Shown in pieces: positions 26,979 through 35,193 of a stretch of 64,000 nucleotides of DNA. Source of the stretch: Pseudomaricurvus sp965656525 (GTDB lineage: Bacteria; Pseudomonadota; Gammaproteobacteria; Pseudomonadales; Cellvibrionaceae); contig CBFHKY010000011.1 in assembly GCA_965656525.1 (NCBI GenBank), positions 52,273 to 116,272 on the forward strand, written 5' to 3'. The number at the start of each line of letters is the position of its first letter. Position 1 is the stretch's first letter. The position numbers were made by a program, and so were the translations under genes. The notes beneath the pieces were generated by a model. The model made no database searches, was not told where the DNA came from, and saw nothing but the letters and a program-made list of their open reading frames with translations.

Positions 26979-29900
26979 CCAACTGATAAACCAACAGCAA
27001 TAACCAACGACACACCAACAGGAACCTTTGCTTTGCGGGCCACACAATCCATTTTTCGAGTAAGACGGCAGTACAACAAATGGGTGGGCAATGAAACCCT
27101 AGAAGATTACGCGCTGCGTTTCACCGCTAAAGGCGCGCGGCGCTGGAGCATCGCTCATATTGGCTCCACCGCTTTAGGGGCAACCGCATTTCTTGCTCTT
27201 GAGGCGCTCAGTGCGGCCGCTACATTGCAATACGGGTTCATCAATACATTGTGGGCCATGCTAGCGGTTGCTCTGGCAATTTTTATTATCGGTTTTCCCA
27301 TTTCCTACTATTCCGCCAAGCACGGGCTGGATATCGATCTGCTAACTCGCGGCGGTGGCTTCGGGTATCTGGGCTCCACCATTACCTCACTCATTTACGC
27401 CTCATTTACCTTCATTTTCTTTGCCATCGAAGCGGCCATTTTTGCCTCAGCGCTTAACGCTTTATTGTCGATTCCACTATGGCTTGGCTACATTTTGAGT
27501 GCGGTGGTGGTGGTCCCCATTGTCACCCATGGCATTACCGCTATCAGTCGCTTTCAGGTAGGCAGCCAGCCGCTTTGGTTATTGCTGCAATGCTGCGCGC
27601 TGGGTGCGGTGATCTTTTATGAGTTTCCGCGCTTGGAAAACTGGGTACAGTACGCACCGCGGGATTATGCCGGTCAACAAGATTTTGATTTGATGCTTTT
27701 TGGTGCCTGCGTGGGCATCTTCTTTGCCATGGTGGCGCAAATTGGCGAGCAAGTGGATTACCTTCGATTCATGCCGCCTAAAACCCAAAAGAATCGTGTT
27801 TCTTGGTGGTTTTGGTTAGTACTTTCAGGGCCTGGTTGGATTTTTATCGGTTTAATCAAAATGCTGCTGGGCTCTTTCTTGGCGTATTTAGCGATCTCCC
27901 AAGCGATGCCTTTCGAGAAAGCCACCGATCCAGTCTATCTCTATCAAATTGCGTTCAGCTACATCACCAACATGCCTCACCTCGCTCTTATTTTGTCAGC
28001 GGTGATGGTGATTCTGTCGCAAATGAAAATTAATGTGACTAACGCTTATGCCGGATCTATTGCTTGGTCAAACTTCTTTTCTCGCCTGACTCACAGCCAC
28101 CCTGGGCGAGTGGTCTGGCTGGTGTTTAATGTGATGATTGCGCTGATCTTGATGGAACTAGGTATCTATCAAGTACTGGAGGCCATCCTCGGAATTTTCG
28201 CCATCGTCGCCATCAGCTGGTTATCCAGTTTGGCGGCGGATTTGCTCATCAACAAACCCCTGGGCCTCAGCCCGCAGATGATCGAGTTCAAACGCTCGCA
28301 CCTGTATGACATTAACCCAGTTGGTGTTGGTTCTATGCTCGGGGCTTCTGCCCTTGGACTGCTGTGCTATCTGGGTGTTTTTGGTGAAAACGCCAGCTAC
28401 CTGGCACACTTTATCAGTATGGGTACCTGCTTTATTCTTGTACCCTTGATTGCCTGGTTCACTGGCAGTCGCTTTTATTTGGCTCGGCCGCCGTCTGTGA
28501 TCGCCACACAACACTGGTACCCAGAACAAGGCCTTTCCCTTATCCCAACAGCAGCTGATAACACCAGTATTAAAGTGCAGTGCTGCATCTGCGAAAGTAA
28601 ATTTGAACAAGAAGACATCAGCCATTGCCCCGCCTATCAGGGCGCTATCTGCTCACTGTGCTGTTCCTTAGATGCACGCTGCCTAGACGCCTGCAAGCCA
28701 GACGCACGTCTAACCGTTCACCTAAACCAGTGGCTTTCACATTATTTGCCAGAACAGATATTAAGTGCGCTGAACTCTCGAATCACACGATTCTTGGGCA
28801 TTTTACTGTGTGTCGGTTTGCTGAATGCGGCGTTTCTGGCGGTCATTTATTATCACTTGAAACCGGAAAATAGTGGTGAACTCGCACTCTTAGGCACGAC
28901 GATTTCCATGCTGTTCTACGCCTTGATGATTATATCTGGGGTGATTTCGTGGCTGATTTTACTGGCCCACGAAAGCCGCTTAGTGGCGCAACAAGAATCC
29001 AATCGGCAAACCCAGCTCCTGATCGATGAAATCGACGCTCACAAAGAAACCGATAAAGCATTACAAGCCGCCAAGGATCAGGCCGAGCGCGCCAACGATG
29101 CCAAAAGTCGCTACCTTTCAGGCATCAGCCATGAGCTACGCACCCCACTGCAATCCATTCTAGGCTACGCGCAGCTGCTGACCACCAAACCCAACATTCC
29201 CAAAGAGCATCAGCACCCGCTCAACATCATTCGCAACAGTGGTGAGTACTTGGCAGGTTTAATTGAGGGTTTACTGGACATTTCCAAGATTGAAGCTGGA
29301 CGTTTGGATATCTACCGCAACCAGGTTCGGCTGCCGGATTTACTAGAACAAATGGTCGAAATTTTTCGGCAACAAGCTGAACTGAAAGGCATCGACTTCC
29401 ACTTTCATCAGCACAATCGCCTACCTCAAGTGGTCATGACAGATGAAAAACGACTGCGACAGATTCTGATCAACCTACTCTCAAATGCCGTTAAATATAC
29501 CGATAAAGGCCGCGTCGACTTTCATGTGTACTACCGTAATCAAGTGGCAGAATTTTCTGTTGTAGACACGGGCATGGGCATTCACAGCAGCGACATCGAT
29601 CGTATTTTTACGCCCTTCGAACGGCTGCGCAATCATCACAATGCGCACATACCCGGTACGGGCTTGGGGCTCACTATCGTGCGCTTATTGACCGACATCA
29701 TGGGCGGTAACCTCGATATCCAGAGCACGCCCAATGAAGGCAGCTGCTTCAGCGTCAGCATGATGCTCTCGTGGGTAGCTGAAAGTGAACTCAGTAACCC
29801 ACCGCAAAAAATCATCCGTGGTTACAAAGGGCAACGGCATACCATCATGGTGGTTGACGATGAACCACTGCACCGCGCCTTGATTACCGACGTGCTGTCC

Positions 29901-30527
29901 CCGTTAGGGTTTACCGTCATTGAAGCTCACAATGGCAATCACTGCTTGGCGCAATTGAAAACACTGCAACAGGAACAACAAGCCCCCAGCGCGTTTGTAT
30001 TGGACGTCAATATGCCTGACATCAGCGGTGTAGAATTGGCCAAATTACTGCGTGAAAAAAGTATCTCTGTGCCAATTATGATGCTGTCTGCTGAAGCCAA
30101 TGAACAGCACCGCACACCGGCTATGGGGCCGCGTGCGGTTCAAGCGGGAGTGCAGCATTCCGAGCCCATGGCTCACGACGATTACATGGTCAAACCCATT
30201 CGCAATCAATTATTTTTAGAGAAACTGGGCATACTATTGCGCTTAGAATGGCTCTATTGGGCCGACGATGACACCTACGAGAACACCGCTTACCTTCACG
30301 CCCAACCACAAACTGAGGATGAAACATTCACTCTGCCTGACCATCCACTGTTTGAAGAATTACTGCAACGGGTTCAAATTGGTCACCGCAAAGGCGTACT
30401 GGATAAGCTGGATGAGATACAATCCGCTGAACTGCTGAACGAGCACGCGCTTAAAGTACTGCGTAAATACGCCTACTCTCTGAAATTTAACGAACTGGAA
30501 GCACTGTTAGAGGCCGACACCAAATGA
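26979..30527 (+). CDS. NCS1 permease-histidine kinase-receiver fusion sensor (5' end in gap)
   Basis: The visible protein has about 1,180 residues. Counting from the TTG at 27033, residues 20-505 are an NCS1 nucleobase/hydantoin-type permease domain (WVGNETLEDYALRF, many helices). Residues 515-555 form a cysteine-rich patch (CCICE...HC...CSLCC...C...C). Two more helices follow, then a coiled linker. A HisKA domain has the phospho-acceptor His near residue 700 in ISHELRTP. An HATPase domain shows NLLSNAVKYT and GTGLGLTIV. A receiver domain has MVVDDEP, Asp about 991 in LDVNMPD, and K in MVKP. The frame runs open to the gap (PTDKPTAITND), so the true start is upstream. The permease probably acts as the ligand sensor. 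It is coupled to the response regulator downstream. Confidence 0.88.
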   Translation, partial: PTDKPTAITNDTPTGTFALRATQSIFRVRRQYNKWVGNETLEDYALRFTAKGARRWSIAHIGSTALGATAFLALEALSAAATLQYGFINTLWAMLAVALAIFIIGFPISYYSAKHGLDIDLLTRGGGFGYLGSTITSLIYASFTFIFFAIEAAIFASALNALLSIPLWLGYILSAVVVVPIVTHGITAISRFQVGSQPLWLLLQCCALGAVIFYEFPRLENWVQYAPRDYAGQQDFDLMLFGACVGIFFAMVAQIGEQVDYLRFMPPKTQKNRVSWWFWLVLSGPGWIFIGLIKMLLGSFLAYLAISQAMPFEKATDPVYLYQIAFSYITNMPHLALILSAVMVILSQMKINVTNAYAGSIAWSNFFSRLTHSHPGRVVWLVFNVMIALILMELGIYQVLEAILGIFAIVAISWLSSLAADLLINKPLGLSPQMIEFKRSHLYDINPVGVGSMLGASALGLLCYLGVFGENASYLAHFISMGTCFILVPLIAWFTGSRFYLARPPSVIATQHWYPEQGLSLIPTAADNTSIKVQCCICESKFEQEDISHCPAYQGAICSLCCSLDARCLDACKPDARLTVHLNQWLSHYLPEQILSALNSRITRFLGILLCVGLLNAAFLAVIYYHLKPENSGELALLGTTISMLFYALMIISGVISWLILLAHESRLVAQQESNRQTQLLIDEIDAHKETDKALQAAKDQAERANDAKSRYLSGISHELRTPLQSILGYAQLLTTKPNIPKEHQHPLNIIRNSGEYLAGLIEGLLDISKIEAGRLDIYRNQVRLPDLLEQMVEIFRQQAELKGIDFHFHQHNRLPQVVMTDEKRLRQILINLLSNAVKYTDKGRVDFHVYYRNQVAEFSVVDTGMGIHSSDIDRIFTPFERLRNHHNAHIPGTGLGLTIVRLLTDIMGGNLDIQSTPNEGSCFSVSMMLSWVAESELSNPPQKIIRGYKGQRHTIMVVDDEPLHRALITDVLSPLGFTVIEAHNGNHCLAQLKTLQQEQQAPSAFVLDVNMPDISGVELAKLLREKSISVPIMMLSAEANEQHRTPAMGPRAVQAGVQHSEPMAHDDYMVKPIRNQLFLEKLGILLRLEWLYWADDDTYENTAYLHAQPQTEDETFTLPDHPLFEELLQRVQIGHRKGVLDKLDEIQSAELLNEHALKVLRKYAYSLKFNELEALLEADTK

Positions 30528-31456
30528 GTGATCTGGATAAACAAGACATCATACTCGTTGTGGATGATTCGCCCGATTCACTCAGCCTTATCAGTGATGC
30601 ACTGGAGGCCGCTGGCATCAGTGTTTTGGTGGCATTGGATGGGCAGCAAGCCATCACCATTTCTCAGCGGCTTCGCCCAGACATGATTTTGATGGATGCG
30701 GTGATGCCTAAAATGGATGGCTTCGAAGCCTGTCGCCAACTAAAAGCCAATCCAGAACTGGCAGATATTCCGGTGATTTTCATGACCGGCCTCAGCGACA
30801 CCGAAAACATTGTTCAAGGGTTAGAAGCCGGTGGCGTGGATTACCTCACCAAACCAATTCAGCCAGCGGAACTGCTGGCGCGCATGCGAGTTCATCTTTC
30901 TAACGCCCGTCTCACTCACAGTGTGCATTCTGCGTTGGATTCCACCGGTCAGTTTTTGCTCACGGTAAACCCCAAAGGCCACGTGCTGTGGATGACACCA
31001 CAAGTGCGGCAACTGCTTGCTCAGCGCAACAATAATGTCAGCTTGGTGACCCACGTAGATACTCCGCTTAGCGCTTATTTAAGTGCGCAATTACAACACT
31101 GGCTGAATACCAAACCCGATGCCCAGCAAACCATCACCCTTACTGAAAATGACACACCACTGACGTTTGTGTTTATTGAGCAGCGCGATGGGGGCGAAGT
31201 GTTATTAAAGATCAATCAAAATGCTGGGCTTTCTAAACCAGAATTGTTTCAGCTCAAGCTGTCGCTGACACTTCGCGAAGCGGAAGTTTTGCACTGGATT
31301 GCCTGCGGTAAAACCAATCGCGAAATTGGTCTGATTTTAGATATCAGTCCTCGCACTGTGAACAAGCATCTAGAGCAAGTGTTTCAAAAAATCGGCGTAG
31401 AAAATCGTACCGCTGCCGCCGCTATTGCGCTGCGCACTATGAGTGACGCACAGTAG
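30524..31456 (+). CDS. LuxR/NarL-type response regulator
   Basis: This 310-residue transcription factor has an N-terminal receiver domain: VVDDSPDS, phospho-Asp in MILMDAVMPKMDG, T/S in IFMTGLS and K in YLTKPI. A middle segment of about 100 residues resembles a PAS domain (GQFLLTVNPKGHVLWMTPQVRQLL). The C-terminal LuxR helix-turn-helix is LTLREAEVLHWIACGKTNREIGLILDISPRTVNKHLEQVFQKIGV. Its ATG overlaps the kinase stop codon by 4 bp, so it is the direct partner of the NCS1-kinase fusion. Related pairs may control nitrogen compound uptake, which here would suggest the urea genes as targets. That link is inferred. Confidence 0.9.
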   Translation: MSDLDKQDIILVVDDSPDSLSLISDALEAAGISVLVALDGQQAITISQRLRPDMILMDAVMPKMDGFEACRQLKANPELADIPVIFMTGLSDTENIVQGLEAGGVDYLTKPIQPAELLARMRVHLSNARLTHSVHSALDSTGQFLLTVNPKGHVLWMTPQVRQLLAQRNNNVSLVTHVDTPLSAYLSAQLQHWLNTKPDAQQTITLTENDTPLTFVFIEQRDGGEVLLKINQNAGLSKPELFQLKLSLTLREAEVLHWIACGKTNREIGLILDISPRTVNKHLEQVFQKIGVENRTAAAAIALRTMSDAQ

Positions 31457-31519
31457 CAGAGACACTCGACTAACGCCTCTAAAGAACCCTTTTTTAAATA
31501 TCACCACGGATACATCACT

Positions 31520-31798
31520 ATGAAACAAACACTGAGAAAAGTCTTTTCTCCTATTCTTAATATTTTTGAATCAGGAGAAGAGCAATTTACTTACCAGGCG
31601 TCTCACCGCACAATTTTAATTGTGTTAGGGCTGTTATTCATGGTGCTATCGACCGGTGCTTACTACGCAACAAAAAACGCCGCTGATATCGGCGGCTTGT
31701 TTCCGGTTATTGTCTTCTTCAGTATCGGCGTGGTGTGTGAAATCGTAGGGCTACTCGGTACTGATCAAGCGGTGGCAAAGATTTGGCGTAACAAATGA
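31520..31798 (+). CDS. small two-helix membrane protein, hypothetical
   Basis: This 92-residue protein has two hydrophobic segments, TILIVLGLLFMVLSTGAYYA and LFPVIVFFSIGVVCEIVGLLG. They are separated by a short polar turn, so both ends should be on the cytoplasmic side. The N-terminal 25 residues are amphipathic and basic. I do not recognise a named family. It starts 63 bp after the response regulator gene and overlaps the MOSC gene by 4 bp, so it is probably co-transcribed with both. Confidence 0.75.
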   Translation: MKQTLRKVFSPILNIFESGEEQFTYQASHRTILIVLGLLFMVLSTGAYYATKNAADIGGLFPVIVFFSIGVVCEIVGLLGTDQAVAKIWRNK

Positions 31799-32274
31799 TT
31801 ACCGCGATTTTTGTCGCGCCAAAAGCTCGTCAACCGCAACTGCAAGTAGACACGGTACAAGTGGTTTTCGGCTGTGGCATTACGGGGGATCGTCACTTCA
31901 AAAAGTCGAAACGCCCCGGGCAAAACATCACATTTATCGCGGCAGAAACCATTGAAAATTTTAACCAAGCCTATGGCCAATCCACTGCTATGGGCGCGAC
32001 GCGACGCAATATCATTACACGTGGTATCGATTTGAACGCCTTAGTCGGACAAACCTTTTCTATCGGTGATGCAACGTTTCGCGGTGTCGAGCTCTGCGAA
32101 CCGTGTATTGTCTTAGCTCGTGCTCTGGCCAATAAGGAGCTCTCGCGTAATGGTGTATTAAAAGCCTTTCAAACCTGTGGCGGGTTGCGCGCCGATGTCA
32201 TCGGCAGCGGTATCATTTCTGTCGGCATGCCACTGATTGAAGTTGAGGCCAAAAACGCCGAACAAACCGACTAA
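31795..32274 (+). CDS. MOSC domain protein
   Basis: This 159-residue protein consists of a MOSC (molybdenum cofactor sulfurase C-terminal) domain: GCGITGDRHF, RRNIITRGIDLNALVGQTFSIGDATFRGVELCEPC, then CGGLRADVIGSG. The conserved cysteine in LCEPC is the residue expected to handle sulfur or Moco. Stand-alone MOSC proteins such as YiiM reduce N-hydroxylated compounds or serve in molybdoenzyme maturation. The coxSML-type molybdenum hydroxylase encoded about 11 kb away is a conceivable beneficiary, but there is no direct evidence. It overlaps the upstream small membrane protein gene by 4 bp. Confidence 0.87.
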   Translation: MITAIFVAPKARQPQLQVDTVQVVFGCGITGDRHFKKSKRPGQNITFIAAETIENFNQAYGQSTAMGATRRNIITRGIDLNALVGQTFSIGDATFRGVELCEPCIVLARALANKELSRNGVLKAFQTCGGLRADVIGSGIISVGMPLIEVEAKNAEQTD

Positions 32275-32399
32275 CGGCTCTTTTGCAGGTTACTATTTTT
32301 GTGGGGGCGCGATAAAATAGACGCCATCACATCGATCGGCCAAACCGCGTTTAGCCTAGCGTCGATACGCTTTACACTTCCAATAACGTTGTTCTTACC

Positions 32400-33740
32400 G
32401 TGAATTTCATCATTTTTTTGCCTGTAGCTTTGATAGCTAAGTGGCCAACCAAGCCACTCACAACTTTTCAAAATCTGATTTCATCGCTACTTTTACTGCT
32501 GATACCCAGCCCATCTTCAGCAGACGGTGACTTAAGTTTCCATGGTTACGCTCGTATGAGTACGGCACATTCGAAAGCCAACCACTCACCGGTCTATTTT
32601 AAAGCACCCGGTGCCGGTGAGCGTTATCGGCTAGGTAATGAACCCGACACGTTGGTTCGGTTGCGTTTAAATTATGAAGGCCAGCCCCGCCGTGAGCAAT
32701 CCAGTTATGTTAAAGCCGAAGTCGCGGTTGAAGATTATCAGCCTTATGGCAATACCCGTGAACTGCGACCCAACATCATTCCTAAGCTCAATGTCACGTG
32801 GGCCAACATCAATGGTTCGGGCATCAATGTGTGGGCTGGGCGCCGTTGGTACAACATGAAAGGTTCACACCTCAACAAATACCGCTGGATTAACTCTGGC
32901 AAACAAACTCACCTAGGCGCGGGTATCGAAGGGCTCAGCTTGGCTAATACCGAGTTAAAAGTGGCGGCGTTTCATCACCGCGATCGCAACATTCCTAGCC
33001 GCTTACCCTCAAACTCACGTGAAGGTGCTTTGATATCAAACACTGTGGACGCTCGCCTTTCTGGTATCCCTTTAGGCAAGCAGCACCGGCTGAGCATCTG
33101 GGCTTTGAGTGCTCACCGAGAAGCCAATACAGCCTTGGGCTACAAACAAAAAACCGGCTGGGGCAGCGGCTTTTGGATCGTAACCCCAGACTTAGCCGGA
33201 GGCAAAAATCGTTTGGGGCTAACCTACCGCAAAGGTCCTGCCATTACCCAAGCCTCCGGCAATGCCAACCCGATTAGCGAGGCCGAAGGTTACGACTTAA
33301 ACCGCGCACATCAGTGGGAAGTGAATAACAGCTACCGCTGGGATGATCATCAACGTTTCGCACTGGAATGGACACTGCTCGCACGTAAATTAGATTACGG
33401 AACGCAAGGTGCCACCGGTGATAGCATCAATTGGTACAGTACCGGGGCTCACCCTTTATTCTACCTCAGCAAACACCTGAGCTTGGCCACCGAAGTGGGC
33501 GTAGATTATGTGGAAAACGAGCGTTTAGGTGTCACTGGTGCGCTGACCAAAACAGCTATCGCATTACAGCTCGAACCGGCAAAGCAATATGTTGCGCGGC
33601 ACAGCCTTCGGTTATTCGCAAGCTACGCCATCTGGAGTGATGCCTTTGTCGGTTTGATTGGTAACAGCCCCCACACGGCACCGTACAGCGATGACAACCA
33701 CGGTTGGAATTTAGGCCTACAGTTGGAGCACATTTGGTAA
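32400..33740 (+). CDS. LamB/maltoporin-like outer membrane carbohydrate porin
   Basis: This 446-residue beta-barrel protein has maltoporin signatures: FHGYARMSTAHS after the signal peptide, ERYRLGNEPDTLVRLRLNYE, NVWAGRRWYNMKGSHLNKYRWINSG, GVDYVEN, LRLFASYAIWSD and a C-terminal aromatic end (LQLEHIW). LamB trimers let maltodextrins and other sugars cross the outer membrane. The start is a GTG at 32400, and the signal segment (LISSLLLLLIPSPSSA) begins about 26 residues in, so a later start is possible. No sugar ABC or PTS genes are adjacent, so the substrate cannot be inferred from context. Confidence 0.82.
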   Translation: MNFIIFLPVALIAKWPTKPLTTFQNLISSLLLLLIPSPSSADGDLSFHGYARMSTAHSKANHSPVYFKAPGAGERYRLGNEPDTLVRLRLNYEGQPRREQSSYVKAEVAVEDYQPYGNTRELRPNIIPKLNVTWANINGSGINVWAGRRWYNMKGSHLNKYRWINSGKQTHLGAGIEGLSLANTELKVAAFHHRDRNIPSRLPSNSREGALISNTVDARLSGIPLGKQHRLSIWALSAHREANTALGYKQKTGWGSGFWIVTPDLAGGKNRLGLTYRKGPAITQASGNANPISEAEGYDLNRAHQWEVNNSYRWDDHQRFALEWTLLARKLDYGTQGATGDSINWYSTGAHPLFYLSKHLSLATEVGVDYVENERLGVTGALTKTAIALQLEPAKQYVARHSLRLFASYAIWSDAFVGLIGNSPHTAPYSDDNHGWNLGLQLEHIW

Positions 33741-34062
33741 CGCTTATTCAATATTGAACCAGACTAACATGCTGCTAACATCACACTAGATATGATTGAT
33801 CAACACTGAACTACCGCTGCTGAAGCCTATACGGTATATTGATAGGCCGATCCTATTTTTGCTCAACTTGCCTGTTCCTGTGCAGCCTCAGATGTATGTT
33901 GTATGGTAATTATTGTACGGTGATTAGAGGGTGACTTTTTCGATAGGGAATATCAAAGCCAGCAGAGCGTATCGACCATGAACGATGCCCTTAGGCATTG
34001 CAGAGCTGCTGCGATTATCGCAACCGATCCCTTCTGATCGCCATCAACGGGAACTTAGTCTC

Positions 34063-35193
34063 ATGCTCACCCCTGTTATACGTACTTACCGCTGCATCGC
34101 AGCCAAAGCCATTAACCCTATGCGTGCGTCTGGCCTCTGGCCAATCCCCCTCATGATTGCCATCAGCCTTCTGACCAGCTGCTCTGTGGTGTCGTCATTG
34201 CCGGGCTGGGATCGGCTGATTCATCCTGAAAGTTCTGCGGAAGTTGGCCCTCTTTTAACCGACGCCAATGATCAGCCTGTTAAGCTCGCGGAACAAGAGC
34301 GCATTATCGTTGCTGAAACCCCACCCGACATCATAGCCCCTGAGACTCCGGCAAAAGCCTCAACGGTAGAAACGCTCCCAGCCGCCGAACCACCCATGAC
34401 AACAGTCACCTTCGATCCCCCAAAAGCGCCCTCTCAAGCTCCATCTTCGTCAACAACAGACCCTGTATCAGCTACCCATGCACCGTCCAATATATCAGCG
34501 GAGCCAGAACCTGAATCAGCGAAGCCAAAATCAGAACCAGCCACACCAGATGCGACAGTCATCCCCTACGGTCAACTAACGGGTCGAGTAGAACTGCAAG
34601 ACAACGGAACATCACAACCATTAACCGGTGATACATTCATTACCTTACACCCACAGTTTGTCATGCTAACAGCCGAAGCCCAGGCGCCGGTGGTGCATGA
34701 AATTGATATGGAAAAGAAAACGTATCTGCCGGGCGCATTAGCCATTAATCGCTCAGACCAAGTGGTGTTTGTGAATAAAGATAAAATTCGCCATAACGTG
34801 TTTTCATCATCCGGCCAGAACGCGTTTGATTTAGGCACCTATGGTGCAGGTTTAAAACGTGCCGTTACACTTAAAGAAAACGGCGTAGTAAAAGTGTATT
34901 GCAACATTCACGCGGATATGGCCACTTTTATTGCGGTTGGGGAACCGGGTTTAAGCACGCGAGTTAACGCGCAAGGTTTTTTCAACATGCCGCAACTCAT
35001 ACCGGGTAAATACCGTTTGCACACTTGGAACATTCGCGGTGAGGTTTGGCAAGATATCGACATCAAAGCTGAGCAAATACTTGAACAGCACATCACGGTT
35101 GATATATCTCGGATGGACGCGAAAGCTCACCAAAATAAATTCGGTAAGAAATACCCTAAAAATGCCGCCCTATTCGAAGATGAGTTTTATTGA
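34063..35193 (+). CDS. cupredoxin lipoprotein (amicyanin-like copper site)
   Basis: This lipoprotein of about 376 residues has a lipobox LLTSC (Cys at about residue 40 from ATG 34063, or 21 from an in-frame ATG at 34120). A Pro/Ser/Thr/Glu-rich linker of about 150 residues follows. Next is a cupredoxin domain: IRHNVFSS supplies the first His, and VYCNIHADM supplies Cys-x2-His-x2-Met, the amicyanin spacing. A C-terminal segment (VNAQGFFNMPQLIPGKYRLHTW) resembles a carboxypeptidase-regulatory or transthyretin-like beta domain. It should be a membrane-tethered periplasmic copper protein. ATG 34063 is chosen for a weak GGGAA upstream; an earlier ATG at 33985 is also open. Its TGA overlaps the ATG of the sensor kinase, so the two are coupled. 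Confidence 0.82.
   Translation: MLTPVIRTYRCIAAKAINPMRASGLWPIPLMIAISLLTSCSVVSSLPGWDRLIHPESSAEVGPLLTDANDQPVKLAEQERIIVAETPPDIIAPETPAKASTVETLPAAEPPMTTVTFDPPKAPSQAPSSSTTDPVSATHAPSNISAEPEPESAKPKSEPATPDATVIPYGQLTGRVELQDNGTSQPLTGDTFITLHPQFVMLTAEAQAPVVHEIDMEKKTYLPGALAINRSDQVVFVNKDKIRHNVFSSSGQNAFDLGTYGAGLKRAVTLKENGVVKVYCNIHADMATFIAVGEPGLSTRVNAQGFFNMPQLIPGKYRLHTWNIRGEVWQDIDIKAEQILEQHITVDISRMDAKAHQNKFGKKYPKNAALFEDEFY

Noticed and set aside
33747..33758. TTCAATATTGAA palindrome after the LamB-like gene
   Set aside because: It is short and AT-rich with no terminator features; likely chance.
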